12,280 nt of DNA from Bacillota bacterium (lineage in GTDB: Bacteria; Bacillota; Bacilli; Bacillales_B; DSM-18226): NCBI GenBank assembly GCA_030705665.1, contig JAUZQA010000059.1:1-12280 (forward strand). Reading direction: 5' to 3'. A program made the translations under genes and the position numbers. This document shows, piece after piece, positions 11,503 through 12,280 of the stretch. The notes beneath the pieces are model-generated. The model was not told the DNA's origin, did no database searches, and saw nothing but the letters and a program-made list of their open reading frames with translations. Each line of letters opens with the position of its first letter. Within the stretch, counting starts at the first letter, position 1.

Positions 11503-12280
11503 TCATGTAATTGAATGCCGAATACCACCATTATTTAGGTAAAGAAATTCATCTTTGTTAAATAACTCCAGTAAATGCTGATGGCAGGTAAAAAATAATA
11601 TTTGATTTTGTTTTAGCTGATGGAGAAGACTAATAACCTTTCTTGTTCGCTTCGCATCAAAATTAACAAAACTATCATCAATAATAATAGGCAAATGAAA
11701 TTTATCATATAACGTTGTGGCCAGAGCAATTCGGATCGAAACATAAACCTGTTCGGTGGTTGCCTGGCTTAGTTCGAATGCTTCAAAAATGGTACCATCC
11801 TTTCTTTCAATTAAAAAGCCTGGCCCAGATTGATGCAGAAGAATTTTCCGATAATTTCCTTCCGTGAGGAATGACAAATATTCCTCTGCTTTAGAAAGCA
11901 TTCGAGGCAAATGAATATTTTTATATTTATCTATCGTTTGCATGAGGATATTTTGTGCTAAGGAAAAAACGGCCCATTCTTTTGCAGCTTCTTCCAGTTC
12001 ATATTTTTTTTGCTTAAAATCATGAAGTAATACTGAATACACGCCGCCTTCTTCAAGCACTTGGATTTCATATTTAATGGACGCCTGACCCTCTTGGAGA
12101 TTCTTTAGACGTAATCTGAGTTCCTCTAACTCACGATGATGTTCGGCAATGCGTTCATCGCAATTATGAATTTGCAAATAGCTTTCTCTTTCTGCTTTGT
12201 TTAAAAAAGAATGATGCAATTGTTTCTCCAAGTCTTCCAGTCTTTCTAAATACTTTGCTTTTTTTTCGGCCTTTGAACCA
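11503..12280 (-). CDS. yhaN: YhaN, SMC/Rad50-like ATPase (C-terminal part)
   Basis: Only the last 258 or so residues are in the window; the frame is open to the right edge, so the start is outside. The visible part begins with charged coiled-coil sequence ([27 protein letters not shown]) and ends in the second half of an ABC-type ATPase head: signature ELSQATTEQ (about 11748-11774), Walker [14 protein letters not shown] (about 11660-11698) and an H-loop-like FFTCHQH (about 11577-11597). This is the plan of Rad50/SbcC-like proteins; B. subtilis YhaN (about 960 aa) is encoded just before YhaM, with the SbcD-like nuclease YhaO preceding it. A role in DNA end processing or repair is inferred from the family. 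The in-frame TTG at 12231 should not be taken as a start. Confidence 0.93.
   Translation of the reverse strand, partial: GSKAEKKAKYLERLEDLEKQLHHSFLNKAERESYLQIHNCDERIAEHHRELEELRLRLKNLQEGQASIKYEIQVLEEGGVYSVLLHDFKQKKYELEEAAKEWAVFSLAQNILMQTIDKYKNIHLPRMLSKAEEYLSFLTEGNYRKILLHQSGPGFLIERKDGTIFEAFELSQATTEQVYVSIRIALATTLYDKFHLPIIIDDSFVNFDAKRTRKVISLLHQLKQNQILFFTCHQHLLELFNKDEFLYLNNGGIRHSIT

Noticed and set aside
1..12280. CRISPR arrays, tRNA or rRNA genes, insertion sequences, phage genes
   Set aside because: I looked for regular direct repeats, cloverleaf sequences, and transposase or integrase motifs and saw none. The only tandem repeats are inside the coding regions of two exported proteins.

Overview
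The window looks like chromosomal DNA from a low-GC, spore-forming Bacillaceae (a Bacillus/Neobacillus-type genome). The frame genes trpP, hpr (scoC), yhaI (DUF1878), prsA, yhaL, yhaM and yhaN occur in the order known from the Bacillus subtilis yha region. Two small genes, a YjcZ-type peptide and YhaL, belong to families tied to sporulation. Strain-level identity cannot be read from this sequence.

Left part (1-2280): trpP (tryptophan transporter) has a strong extended -10 promoter. A row of six TAG/GAG triplets runs over its ribosome binding site, as expected for a TRAP binding site. A small two-helix membrane protein gene converges on it across a shared hairpin terminator. Then come hpr, a MarR-type transition-state repressor, and the convergent yhaI, with only 3 bp between their stop codons.

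Middle part (2281-4154): an AT-rich spacer with inverted repeats, a small membrane protein gene, a 29-residue YjcZ-type sporulation peptide gene on the minus strand, and prsA (lipoprotein foldase) with its own promoter and a low-complexity Gly/Thr tail. prsA ends at a large, nearly perfect inverted repeat that it shares with the next operon.

Accessory part (4152-9915, all minus strand): seven tightly spaced genes that appear to form one operon, placed between prsA and yhaL. In transcription order they are a FecCD/BtuC-type permease, its ATPase, a BtuF/FecB-type binding lipoprotein, a TiaS-like protein (N-terminal half only), a 67-residue four-cysteine protein, and two exported proteins that share an Ig-like domain. 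One of the two has a C-terminal membrane anchor; the other carries an LPNTA sortase signal. The simplest reading is uptake of a scarce metal chelate or tetrapyrrole-like cofactor (siderophore, heme or corrinoid): the two surface proteins would capture or pass on the ligand, and the lipoprotein and ABC transporter would import it. The role of the TiaS-like protein is open. I see no cobalamin riboswitch and no complete Fur box, so the ligand is unassigned. This operon is the best candidate in the window for an undescribed system.

Right part (10156-12280): yhaL, yhaM (3'-5' exoribonuclease with OB and HD domains) and the C-terminal part of yhaN (SMC/Rad50-like ATPase), all on the minus strand. 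yhaN continues past the window edge.
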